Shown here in pieces: positions 45,106 through 57,030 of a DNA stretch of 64,000 nucleotides. The notes under the pieces were generated by a model, which saw only the letters and a list, made by a program, of their open reading frames with translations, did not search any database and had not been told where the DNA came from. Source of the DNA: Doris montereyensis. Its lineage: Eukaryota; Mollusca; Gastropoda; Nudibranchia; Dorididae. The position numbers and the translations under genes were made by a program. The DNA lies in assembly GCA_037039925.1 (NCBI GenBank), contig JAXRKP010000616.1, positions 151,001 through 215,000 on the forward strand. The letters are read 5' to 3'. Within the stretch, counting starts at the first letter, position 1. Each line of letters begins with the position of its first letter.

Positions 45106-46054
45106 GCATCAGTACATTATACACCTTACAACAAACTTTGTTCCAAATTTTCAGCTTTAAACGGTTTAAAATTGTAAAAAACACAATGTGCCAACCCTTT
45201 CATAACAGAATCTCCGTCTGTTGAAATGCTTCAACCCACAAAACGGACGTAGGCAAGGCTTGTCGCAAATTGAAAGATTTACAAGTTGGGATAGCCCTGT
45301 TTCAAAAAGCGCCATCCGACACGACACCTTGTCTGTCACCTGTCGATCTTGTGGTCAACTGGGTTTAAGTGACTTTAGTTTGATAATTTCATAATCGGCT
45401 AACGAGGCAGTACGGAATTATAAGAATGGCAAACTCTGATGAAGCAGGTGGAGTCCTATAATTGATAAGTCATGTTCACCACTCTGTTTTCAGATCACAA
45501 CAAAGGACAAAGCCACTCCCTTTGTTTTCTTTAGCTCATGCCGTAACATGCGACGGTAGCAAGGTATCCAGTGATTTCTTTTGGGTTTATTTGTTGAAGC
45601 TATGACACGGGACGAAAGCAAGGTGTCTAGTGATTTCTTTTGTTTACTTGATACTTAAGATCTTTCCCAAATTATGTATCAAAGGGATGGCTAAGATTAT
45701 GCTTGTGTCCAGTTTATATCCTCACCATTTAAGCAATACACTTGGCGTTTAATTTACACATTAATTATAATGTTTGATTAAGTTAGCCATTAGAATTGTA
45801 TTCAAAAGTCATGGTAGATGTATGACTTAGCTAGCAAAATTGAAATCAGCAACCACTGATATTTCTGACAAAAAAAGGTTTGTTGATAAAACGCTCAGAG
45901 TAGATTAAATCTATCAACGTCTTCCACTGACGACATGGTTGCCGATTTTTTGTTTAACGGACACACAATTTGGACATAAATATGTTATTTGGTTTTTACA
46001 ATGACAAACTTGAAAATGTATTCACCGTCTCTGCAACTGCGATTCTGCAACTTC

Positions 46055-46985
46055 CAAACACCAACCTATTACCATTGAATAATCCACAACCTACCACTAG
46101 CACACCACCAGATATCAAGCTATAACAAGGCAATCACTCATTACATGTACCAAGTTCGGATTTTCATCACGATGACACCAACTCAATACAAGACACCTGA
46201 CACCAGATGCCAACCTGCATCAAGGCATTGACTCACTACCAGGTTCCGACCTTCATCATGATAGCACCAACACTACAAGACAGCGTTCTCAACTTGACAC
46301 AAGATGCCAATCGGCATCAAAGCCTTCACTCATTATCAGGTTCCGACCTTCAGTCAGGTGGCACCAACACATTACAAGACAACGACTATCGACCTGACAC
46401 TAGTGCACCACATGTTCATTGACACATTATGGGGTTGCAACCTCCAGTCAAATAACACCAACTCACTAAAAAAGACAAATGTCTCTACCTGAACCAGTAC
46501 ACCCTCAGATGCCAATCTACATCAAAGCATTAACTCATTATCAGGTTCCGACCTTCAGTCAAATGGCACCAACACTAGAAGACAGAGCTCTCGAACTGAC
46601 ACTGATACCAGTACACCACCAGATGCTAATTTACATAAAGCATTGACTGATTATGAGGTTCGATGATCCTTCAAATGACACCAACACACTACAAGACAGA
46701 GGTCTCGGCCTGGCACAAGTATGCCACCAGATGCCAATCTGGATCAAGGCATCGACTCATTATCAGGTTCTGACCTTCAATCAGATGGCACCAACTCACT
46801 ATCAGGCTACAATCGACGACCTGGCACTAGTATCTTTATCATGGCATTGATTCATTGCCATGTGCCGATGGTCAACATGATGGCACCAGCATACTACAAG
46901 ACAACGAATTTGGCCTAATGCTAGTGCACAACAAAACTTATTACCAGGTTCCAGACTTTAGCACAAAGGCACCAGCATACTACAA
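46055..46985 (+). repeat. Degenerate minisatellite, ~9 units of 87-112 bp
   Basis: Units centre on CAGGTTCCGACCTTCA followed by TCAAATGGCACCAACAC, ACTACAAGACA and GATGCCAATC(T/G)GCATCAA. The marker recurs at about 46148, 46240, 46338, 46432, 46541, 46652, 46764, 46860 and 46947. Both the length and the sequence of units vary, so it is old. Confidence 0.85.
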
Positions 46986-47104
46986 GTGCAAGACATAATA
47001 TGAGTTCTATCATGGCATGATGGAACATTTTTACCTAAAAAAGACTTCTTGACAAAACAACTATTCAAAGACCCATGCAAACAAAAAGCATATGAGAGAA
47101 GAAG

Positions 47105-47106
47105 AA

Positions 47107-47198
<92 letters not shown>

Positions 47199-47223
47199 AG
47201 GGAGGGAGACAGAGACAGAGAGA

Positions 47224-47256
<33 letters not shown>

Positions 47257-47330
47257 TTAGTGGAGAGAAGGGAAGTGAGAGACTGAGAAAGACAAAGTTG
47301 AGGGGGAGAGAGAGAGAGTTGCAGAGAGAG
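47105..47330 (+). repeat. (AG)n microsatellite
   Basis: AG dinucleotide run with GGGA and ACAG interruptions. Glu/Arg frames on one strand and Ser/Leu frames on the other are artefacts. Confidence 0.95.
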
Positions 47331-47425
47331 ATAGAGGGAAAAAGAAGCAAAGAAAATGACTCATTATTGTCGTGTTTTGGTATTTTGGTCTAAACATTAA
47401 GAAAACTGGAATGATGATCAATATA

Positions 47426-48211
47426 CAGTGCAACTTTTCTCTAATTGAGAACTCTTGGTGGATTGTAAAATCATCCCGATTTGCCAGGTTTCCCGATTTC
47501 GGGGACCTTAGGATTTTGGTTTTCCCTCAGCAGTTCGAGGTATCTAAGCCCTTCTGTGAGTGGTAAAATGCAGAACTAAACGAACAAGTAGCCACAGGAC
47601 CAGTTAATCAAAACAAAAATGGCAATTATCAGAGATGTCTCCACACTCACAGTCGATCTTCTTTGGACATTAGATAGATAAGACACGTAATCAAGAAGGC
47701 ATAGTGAATCGTTAAATCTCCTCGCGTGTCCACCCTTGTGATTGGCAGGAAAGGTGGGCAATAAAAGATTATGACAGTGCACAAGTTTGTTTTCTAAGTG
47801 CCACCCCATGTCAACAACGTACTGTATTGTTAGGTAGACGAGCAAGGACTGGCTCGACACCTACTTTGACACCTTTTAAATTGATGTCTGATGTGTCTGG
47901 CTTATTGTCGTTGTGAACTGGCATTTGCAACATCGTGTACATATTATGTAATGTATAACGCGTGTAGCAATGAGGCAAGTGTAATAATTGATGTTTTGCT
48001 AACACGGAAACCAAATTTGAATAACAAGTGAGTGTTGGCATAGATAAATATGGGGGAAAAGGTGATGAAAATTTGTCCTGAATAGCCGGGGACCTTTCCC
48101 GTTTAGATTTAGAGAGGTAAAATATATAGAAACAATTCCATTAACTGAGATTTCTTCCCAATTGGCCAGGTTTCCCGATTGCCTGGGTTCCCAATTAGAG
48201 AGGTTCCACTG
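47426..48211. mobile_element. Pogo/Tc1-like MITE with TA duplication, 786 bp
   Basis: The left end is TA-CAGTGCAACTTTTCTCTAA and the right end CTAATTGGGAACC...-inverse, closing GGTTCCACTG-TA. Subterminal GCCAGGTTTCCCGATT occurs at both ends (47484 and 48160). No transposase was seen. Confidence 0.8.
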
Positions 48212-49862
48212 TATTACTCTATGAAAGTGAAATTTAATGCATTGAAAAAACACAGAAAAATCTAATTGATATCCGGTATTTCAAATGAAATCGCTTCAAA
48301 TTTTTAATGAATAGCAATAATAGATGATGTGGTTTGGCACTCTAATAAATGGTCTGACAAGTGGGTCTGATAAAGTGCGCTAACCAACATGGTGTGGGTT
48401 AGCACAATCTAACACACACAGCGTTTCATTTCAAACCACGCCAAGCCACATATTTCTTTAATTTCAGTTTTTATAAATGGGATTTCTTTTGAATATAGTA
48501 TATCATATGTATAGCAAGTAATTAAATATGTCACTGTGAAAAGATCATAGTACAGTAAGGGCATCAAAAAATAAAAGTTTTTTTTTCCTCTCCTGAAAAG
48601 TCATGAACACTGGGGTTGACGCATTTTATCAGAACGCTGACCATGTAAGATTCATTTTAGGACACAAAGACAGAAATATAGACAAACAAAATGTCTATTA
48701 AAACAATAATAAAGTGTGATCGGAAAGTCAGATAAGTATGATGTTAATGTTCATTGAAGGCCTTCACTCTTACAAAACACAGGTATCAATTGTTCAATAA
48801 AAAATTAATTAATTAAGCAAAAGATGAACACCAAGCATTGGCAGGCCTCAACACTTCCTCACACATTCATGCTCATTACTTTAGACAGCACAATTAATAA
48901 AGCTTTCTGCATACTCTCTCTTTCTCCTAAAAATAGAATCATAGACGTGGCCTTCGGATGAGGGTGTGTGGGCTCACATCTTATACACTAGAGGCGAATA
49001 CAATAGAGCATTTATGCAATGCGATGATACGCTCAGCTAAAATAGGATCTAAGTAACGGCATGCATGCTGCACTCTTTCTCATGTACACATGCAAGCTCA
49101 TTTAGCTAAAGATGCATAACAAGAATGTACATTTATATACATAGTGCATATGCACTTATCATATAACATATTACAGCCGACTTCACTTGTTGTAAAGTTG
49201 CTTGTAGTAATCTTCGGATGTATTGATTTTTCTCCCTGGAACCAGCACCGATGTTATTGAATCTCTATGAAAATTAGATAGTTTACATAACTACAATACA
49301 TCTCTCATGATGGTTGTTGTGAAGTGAATCTTCTCCCCGTCCTCTACAGTGTATGATAAAAAAATCAACGGATGTATTGATTTTTCCATTTTTAAATTCG
49401 ACCTGATGATTGGTTTAAGATAACAGTAATGGTACGCCAAATAAGCCTAACAATCTATCTAAATAATGTACAAGTATAATATGCTTTCGTTTACTTGGCC
49501 TTGACTTGTGCTTGCTTATCATTATTACATTCTATTACCTAAGCGATGCAGTGCGTAGTGCATACACACACGACTGAAAGTGAGAGGGGTAGGTAGGATA
49601 AATAAAATAGTCAGTCCATCTTGCAGAAGGGATAGGGGTTAGCTGGAGTGTCAAAAATAGTGTCATGCTGCTAGTCTACATCACTATTATTGTAGCTTGC
49701 CAACAATGCATGTAGATGCCAGAGCCCACACAATTATGTCTATTTTTAGCAGACGCTTGATGCTCTATGAAATTTCACCAAGGTCAGTTGTCCAGAGTGC
49801 TTATCGGGAGTAGGCCTACTACTATTGAAGGATAGGCACAATGAAATAAATATCATACACAT

Positions 49863-50323
49863 TGTTACGAAGATATAAATGGAGCAAGGCAACGCACTAT
49901 AGATTTAGATGTTGATGTAGACAATATTGCAACACCAAGGCTTGATTAATAATTACAAGGCTATTTATTATACTCACAGTCGACAATCAATCAATCAATG
50001 AAGCAAGCACGAATATATCCAATGGAAGCTGATATAACACGAAGGTGGAATCAACACTATGTTCTTGTACATCTGTCTTTCATGGGTAGCCCTTGAATTT
50101 ATAATTAAACTAAGATAATTCCAGAAACTGAAATTTCCACAACATTCCAAACATTACGACAACATTCTATCACTTTCCAGATGTAAACAAATCGATACTA
50201 GGGCACACCAAAAACAATTACATCACAAACTCAATAGGGGTTTTGCAAACGCTAGAATCGATTACATCATAGCTTCTCCTCTATAAGGGAAATCCCCTTC
50301 AAAACTTAAGTAACTATGTTACA
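49863..50323. mobile_element. Solo LTR, 461 bp, with CACAT duplication
   Basis: Starts TGTTACGAAG and ends CTATGTTACA, the TG...CA ends of an LTR. It is flanked by exact 5-bp duplications CACAT (49858-49862 and 50324-50328). There are no coding parts next to it. It is probably the recombination remnant of an LTR retrotransposon. The orientation is unclear because both ends are near-palindromic. Confidence 0.8.
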
Positions 50324-50999
50324 CACATTTGGCTGGTTGCACTGTCCCTGTGGCTGTGTAATGGAACCAAGGGAAGTAACTCGCTAATATTTTTTCATTG
50401 TATTTACTGTACATAGCGCTTAAGTCCTCTAAACTGGCAGTCAAACAGTTGTGTTGGACTACGGATGTAGTGATCTGTTTTCTGTTCCCCCAAGGACATC
50501 ACTATAAGCATAGTCAACTGTTTTTATACAGAAGTAGATGCCTTAGATTCCAGTCCGCCTTAAATTCTTAAATCCTACTTTTCTCAGGAAACTGAATTGT
50601 TTCTATACAAACTGGCCCCCTACCATCCAACACCGGTCTGGTAGTAGTGGTAGCATCCAACTTTTGGGAACAGATGGGGAAAATGATTCTCACTGTCTGC
50701 GTCATTGCCATGCTTATTGTTTCCCAATGATTACCAATCACAGCCATCTCATTCCCGAACTCGACAAGGAGATTAATACAGCCATCTGTGCATAATTAAA
50801 GCTGCTTCACTCAGCCAATACGAGACAACAAGGCACTGCTTGGCACCCACTTTTAACACCTGTGGTGTAATGGCCGGCTATTTCTGTTCTGCCCTAAAAA
50901 ACTTTGTAGTCTGTAGTGTGCAGGCCAGATATTGCCTGCCTTTTCCGTGTGGATGTCTTAAAATGTGTCTATATTCATTATTTTTACACTCATTGGCTC

Positions 51000-51575
51000 A
51001 CTTACTTAGGTCCTTAGCTCTGGGATGAGCATAGGCCATCGACGACACCCTGCCATCACACTCTGTTCTAGGCTGCCTGTTTTGAATTCCTGTCCAGTTG
51101 GCTCCTTCCATCCTTATCTTCTTTTCAGTGTCTCGCCTCCAGGTGCTGCGAAATTGGCCTCTTTTCATTTCCCCATGGGGATTCCGGGTCAGGGACTGTT
51201 GTGTGGTGCTGGATGCTGATTTCCTGAGGGTGTGTCCAATCCAACCCAACTTTCTCCGCAGGATTTGTATGGTCACTGGTTTCTGTTCAGCTCGCTGTCA
51301 AAGGTCTTCATTCCTTATCTTTTCTGGCCACCTGATCTTAAAAGTGCACCTCAAACAGGTGTTGATAAATGTCTGGATTTTCTGTCGCGTTCTCTGCACC
51401 ATTCTCCATGTCTCACAACCATAGAGCAGGACCAACTTCACACTTGAATTGAAGATACGTATCTTTGTTTCCATCTGTATCCCTCTTGAGGTCCAAAAGT
51501 TCTTGAGCTTGATAAATGCTGCTCGGATTTTACCTATCCTGGCTGAGACATGCCCTGCTTGTTAACCAACTCATT
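51000..51575 (-). mobile_element. LINE E, 3' fragment
   Basis: Minus strand: NSSVKLVLLYGCETWR near 51440-51400, LGWIGHTLRKSAS and STWRRDTEKKIRMEGANW (51240-51090). This is the C-terminal end of an APE-type LINE, 5'-truncated. It is distinct from families A and B. Confidence 0.8.
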
Positions 51576-51999
51576 GGTTCAAATAAAGCTTAAAACTAGC
51601 TTTCTTATTGATCAGCCATTGCCAATCATAATTTGACAAAACTGATTCTTTCTTCAAACATCAGTGAACCTTGGTAGAATCCAATTAGATAGAAGGTGTC
51701 AGGTCTCAATGTGTGAAAAAAGATCCTTCTGTTATAGAGTGAGAAAGGAATTTTTTAAAAGTGAATTGTCTGGACCACTCATTACACATTAAAATGGTAT
51801 CTACTTTGAATAGTATGGGGTTTGTGGTATGTTATTGATGCTAGAAAAAGACAATGTATTGTAATTTAGGCACGATTGTAGAAAAAGCGTTTCGTGCTCT
51901 AATCAAATTGACCACAGCTGCTAATCTTATCGACTCTGGGAAAGACGAAAACGTTAGGAGGAAATGTGAATTATACATCACTTGGCCGTCCGCCTAAGA

Positions 52000-52074
52000 G
52001 TAAGATCCTGGTCTGGCCAACGTCCCTTTTTTTTCAATTTCCTAAGTGTCGGGATGTTAGGCGATTACTACTGT
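52000..52074 (-). mobile_element. End of a pogo-like MITE
   Basis: GTTAGGCGATTACTACTG-TA resembles the right end of the 28831-29727 element. The left end is not found. Confidence 0.45.
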
Positions 52075-52552
52075 ATTGTATTATATAGACATTTACTTTG
52101 AACTCTGCAAAATCATACTTCTATAGAAACGGAACAAAAGAACTTTTGTCTCTTTCTGCTTTTGTTTTGTTTTATTTAAGAGCAGTATTAGTATTAGTAG
52201 TAATCTTTAAGATTTGGCCTAGGCCTCTTTATTTTATCTGAGAAGCCTTGAAACATGCAAATTAATTTTTAATGTGTCCTATGGGTAAATTTAACCTCTA
52301 ATCCATCTCAAATTGGATAGAGATACTTTATCAAAGAAGATGTTAATGTTATATGCAGGTAGGGCAATATGCATCTTAACCAGACCACGTAATGCTTCAT
52401 AAAATCATACTCTTATCTGTACAACAAAATCTAATGACTACGTTAAGGCTTCTATTCCATCAAACTTTTTTCCCATCTTCTAATTTCCTCCTCTCCATTC
52501 AGGTTCCATGCATGAGTGTTCCATAGGCATTCATTTCACAACTACACATTTT

Positions 52553-52689
52553 CTTTTTTTTTCTTCTTCTTCTTCTTCTTCTTCTTCTCTTCTTCCTCTT
52601 CTTCTTTTCTTCTTCTTCTTCTTCTTCTTCTTCTTCTTCTTCTTCTTCTTCTTCTTCTTCTTCTTCTTCTTTCTTCTTCTTCTTCTTCT

Positions 52690-52756
<67 letters not shown>
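52553..52756 (+). repeat. (TTC)n microsatellite
   Basis: About 200 bp of CTT/TTC triplets with few interruptions. Long Phe/Ser/Leu and Arg/Lys/Glu frames over it are artefacts. Purine/pyrimidine asymmetry of this length can form triplex DNA. Confidence 0.95.
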
Positions 52757-52757
<1 letters not shown>

Positions 52758-53575
52758 GAATGGTAATTGACATTCTCAATTCTTGACTATTACTTCAGTG
52801 CTGATCAATGTGTATCATTTTTATACCGTCAATAAATAGAATTTATTTACTGAAGGTGTGAATTCTTTTTACCATTATTGAACTGGAAATGAAATGAAAT
52901 AGATTTAACTCAGATTTGTGTATTGTCAATATTTAACTTTGTTATATTCTCTAACTTCCTTACCAGAACTTATCCTGTGTAGTGTGTGTCTTCTTTTTAA
53001 AAAAAACATCTTTTTATGATTCAATCCCTGTTGCCCAGGTTGTTTTTGTTTTTTGGGGGGGTTTTTAGGTTTTTTTTGTGTGTGGCTTTTTAGTTTTCCT
53101 TTCATTTCTCATGGATTATTCTGTATACTCTAGTGTCCTAATACCAAGTCTCTTTATGAATGTGTTTATCCTTTCCATATGTCTGCTGATCGATGGCTGT
53201 TTGTGTGATCAGCCATTTTACTTTGTTTGGCTTTCTTTTGTTTTCCGTTGTGGAAATGTTTCTGACATTGAAAACAAATCAAACAATGCAATAGGAACAA
53301 TGTGTAGTACCCAACCAAATTCAATGCTTCTGATAACATACCATAAACAGCACATTTTACAAAACAGTTTATAAAGCAGACAAGAACAAAAACAAAACAG
53401 CACAAAGAGTGCTGAGCCGCTAATTATATTTAATATACTTTTGTAGGTTATTCCTAGAATGTGATCTCCTCCTTGTTGAGTTGTTCTTGTTAATCAGTGT
53501 CATGTCTTTAAAGTGAGATTTAGGTTATCACCAAAAAAAAAAGATATGAATGTGTTGCCACTAGGTAATCAAGTA

Positions 53576-54359
53576 CAGTAGTCTCTGCCAAAATGCACGG
53601 TCCTTGGGTGACAAAACAATATTGCATTTTGGCGAAGGTGCATTTTGACGAGAGTCAAGGACCACAACCCACTATGTGTATTTACATTGCCATTCTTGGG
53701 TGGACATAAACTCTTTTGTTTTGTTAGTTGTTTGTAATCGCTTGGGTTCCGTTTGTGGTAACTTTGATTACACCAATATAAACCTAGCCTCTTCTCATAG
53801 ATTGTTCATTCTTCTCTCACTCAAGACTACAGAAGGGGATGGGATGGTGGGGATATTCGCAACTTAGAGGAATACTTTTTTTATTTGTTGACACGCATGT
53901 CATAAAAGTGACACAAGGCCTTTCTCAGATTTTCTCATGGTGATCAAAGAGAGAGCCTACCAGAGTGTCAGTGTCAGTCTGGCGGATCATCGTTGACGGC
54001 CGAGTAGGGAAGGGAATGGGCAGGGTGATAAGAGCTGAGACAGCCAAGACTGACATTGTCGTATGTAGGTGTTCGTGTAGTTAACCAAGATCAACATATC
54101 GAGCACATACACACACACTTATGTGTGTATGTGTGTGAGGCAAAAAGATGTTATCGAGTTTATTTTTCACACGAATACAATCTTTAAATGCAAACAATTA
54201 AAGACATACTTGCAAAGACATGTTGCATTTTGGTGAAGTCAAGCCAGCTGGTGTTGCATTTTGAGGGGGTAATTAACGTTACAAAATTCGCTGACATGTA
54301 AAAAATTGTGCATTATGACGAACAGTGCATTTTGGCGTGCAATTTGGCGGAGACTACTG
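53576..54359. mobile_element. Pogo/Tc1-like MITE with TA duplication, 784 bp
   Basis: TA-CAGTAGTCTCTGCCAAAATG at the left and GGCGGAGACTACTG-TA at the right are inverse copies. GCATTTTGGCG recurs at both ends. No transposase was seen. Its length nearly equals that of the MITE at 47426. Confidence 0.8.
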
Positions 54360-54499
54360 TATTTCTGAAAATGACGAAGAACAAACTTCATAATTTCAGA
54401 GAACCCTGCTTTTTTTTTTTCCAATTGAAAAGGGAAGGAGCACCAATCTTTCTATTTGTTCTTTAAATTAGTTGCTTTTTAATTTCTTTTCAAATATAG

Positions 54500-54600
54500 A
54501 TCTACCAGTTTGGAACCCCAGTACTTGTGTAGAACTCAAAGAAGTGGATTTTCCTAAGAGTAGGACGCTAAAGAGTTTGGATAAACTTGTTGTTCATAAG
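54500..54600 (+). CDS. Host gene exon 8 of the window
   Basis: The acceptor CAAATATAG ends at 54499 and the donor is GTAATC at 54601. The base from exon 7 plus AT gives Asp, then 33 open codons: LPVWNPSTCVELKEVDFPK and TLKSLDKLVVHK. It follows the WWE-like part directly. No domain is assigned. Confidence 0.8.
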
Positions 54601-54945
54601 GTAATCTTTTTATGCAATATTGGATATGCCTACATTGATTTCATCTTTTTTTCCTCAAGCCAGTTAGGGTAGAATTCTGTGACCACTAAATCTTTTTAAA
54701 CAGATTTTGCCATGGTGGTCTAACAAATGCATTCTTTTACCTTAATTCTTAATCAATATATAACAAAGTATTTTGAATAGTTAGGATATTGAGTACATTT
54801 TATATGTGCATATATGTATGTAATGTCTATATGTATGTGTGTATTCACCAACAACTGATGTATTTCATTGTCCTGTAGATGTACTATTATATTAATATAA
54901 TTTTTACATGTCTGTAACTGTAATCAAATTTTCCCTTGTGGGATG

Positions 54946-54952
<7 letters not shown>

Positions 54953-55006
<54 letters not shown>

Positions 55007-55078
55007 ATGTATTATTATTGTTATTATTATTATTATTTTTATTTTTATTATTATTATTAGCAGTAGTAATTATTGTTA

Positions 55079-55136
<58 letters not shown>

Positions 55137-55141
55137 TATTA

Positions 55142-55182
<41 letters not shown>

Positions 55183-55268
55183 GTTATTATTATAATTATT
55201 ATCATTATTATTATCATTATTAGTATCATTATTATTAGTAGTATTCTTCTTATTATTATTATTAATCC
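54953..55268 (+). repeat. (ATT)n microsatellite
   Basis: ATT triplets with ATC, GTT and AGT variants over ~310 bp. The very long Ile/Leu/Asn frames are artefacts. It follows GGATGAATAAAGTGTTATTA, so it may be the tail of a retroposon. Confidence 0.95.
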
Positions 55269-56065
55269 ACAGAATGTATATTTGTGAAGTAAAAATATAG
55301 TACAATGTACAGTCAAACATGATGATTCATTATAAAGCAATGTAGAAGATTTTTGATCACTTATTGGTAAACGGAAAATTAAATCTGCTTGAAAGGAGTG
55401 AACCAAAGCATTCAGAGAGATAAAGAGAGAGAGCAATTTTTACTCTCGATAGTGCAGCACAGTTATCTCGATTTCCTCCAGGTAGGATCTCCTTCTTCTT
55501 TCTAATTGGACATAGATCGTTGGTGCTCCAAGAGAGCCCTTGGAACGGCGACAAAGTCACAAACGGCCTCAACTGGCTTGGAACCTTCAACTTATATGCC
55601 TGGTTAAAAACCAGCGTCCTTCCCCAAGGTGGGGAAATGAGTTTGAGATAGATGCGAATTCAAGATTTCCGTGTTGGATGTTTTTCACAAAGTTAGCGAC
55701 TACAAAACAATCATCTATCTTGATACTGATACATGACAGACACCCATCCCATCCCAGCACCACCCATCATATCCCTGTGTCAGGCATATATCTAGACCTA
55801 GAGTTTATTCCCCAGTATTTGTCTGTTCATTCACATGACCCGATGCGCTCAAACCAAACTCAAGTGATGCCATGCACTATGTAGTATGAATCAGGCTATG
55901 AACGATGGGGAGATCAATGAATGCACTGTAATGATAATAATAAATCTTTATTGTCCATTCAAGGCAATTTTTCGTTTGACATAGTGCTTGGGAAATCGAA
56001 AAAATGGGATGTACATAATATTGACATTGAAAATTGAAAATTGGATGTACTTTGAAAGGTATTGA

Positions 56066-57030
56066 TTATCAGCTCCCATTTTACCTTCTGGTGTATGGGT
56101 TTAAATGCCTGAAATGATCTTTTTTCAGGCTGCCCTGTCCTGACATTTTCTTTGCTTTAAATACCTCTTTTATATCTTCTTCGCACTTTATCTGAGGTTT
56201 GCCTTTTGGTCTTTTACCTTGAGCTTTAGCACTGTATACTGATTTAGCTATTCTATTGTCATTCATTCTGTTAACGTGTCCAAGCCACTCACTACTCAGT
56301 TGATTTATTTCTATCTTAATTTTTATGCCATCTGCTTTGGTTTGATCTCTTATTGTTGTGTTTCTGATTTTGTCTCTTTTAGTTTTCCTACCACTCTTCT
56401 TAGATATTTCATTTCAGCTGCCTGTACTCTGCTGTATTCCCTACTGTCTAATGTCAGATTTTACTGCCATAGGAGAGTAGGACAATAAACTGTGTCGTAT
56501 ACTGCCATTTTGGTTTTTGTCGACAAGTCTTGTTTACCTATAAATGCCCTTCTATACTGTTATATATTGTCATTGCCTTTTGATTCTCTGTCTGATTTCT
56601 TCTCTTAGTTTTCCCTCTGAGCTAATCATTACTCCTAGGTAATTGTAGCTCTGAACTTGTTCTAAATTCCCCTGACCAATTTAAGATTTTGTGTTTTATC
56701 TTCCTTAATTACTAACATTGTTTTGGTTTTCTTTGCATTTACTCTCATTCCTCTTTTCTTCAATTCATTATTCATCATGTTGATATTCGACTGAACGTTC
56801 CTTTCTGATTTTCCAAACAGAGCTAAATCATCAGCAAATGAAAGCATTGATACATTTACTGGTTTGAACTTCCATGTACCCACATTCATTTTCTTCATTT
56901 TTTAAGGATGTCTTTGCAACTGAATCCATAAATGTGATAAGCAAAAGAAGACTTAGGAAACAACCCTGTCTTACTCCTATATCTACATCAAATTCTTCAG
57001 ATATATTTCCAGCTACTCTCACTGAACATG
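56066..57030 (-). mobile_element. LINE A2, 3' part
   Basis: From 57030 down: AGNISEEFDVDIGVRQGCFL, then LSFADDLALFGKSERN (reverse-transcriptase catalytic box at about 56835-56800), the LVIKED region and the NDNRIAKSVYSAKAQGKRPK end. The 3' boundary near 56066 agrees with the boundary of A3 near 35618. Separated from its 5' part by the nested LINE C. Confidence 0.85.

Larger units (their letters stand above)
43271..54499 (+). other. Host gene intron 7
   Basis: 11.2 kb. Contents: SINE (43580-43862), CTAT microsatellite (44085-44440), a 58-bp duplication (45003-45105), degenerate minisatellite (46055-46985), AG microsatellite (47105-47330), pogo-like MITE (47426-48211), solo LTR (49863-50323), LINE 3' end (51000-51575), a MITE end (52000-52074), TTC microsatellite (52553-52756) and a second pogo-like MITE (53576-54359). 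Stretches 44441-45002, 45106-46054, 48212-49862, 50324-50999, 51576-51999, 52075-52552 and 52757-53575 show nothing I can identify. Confidence 0.7.

Noticed and set aside
52508..52786. Long open frames of Phe/Ser/Leu or Arg/Lys/Glu
   Set aside because: They are translations of the TTC microsatellite in all frames; the same holds for frames over the CTAT, AG and ATT repeats at 44.1, 47.1 and 55.0 kb.
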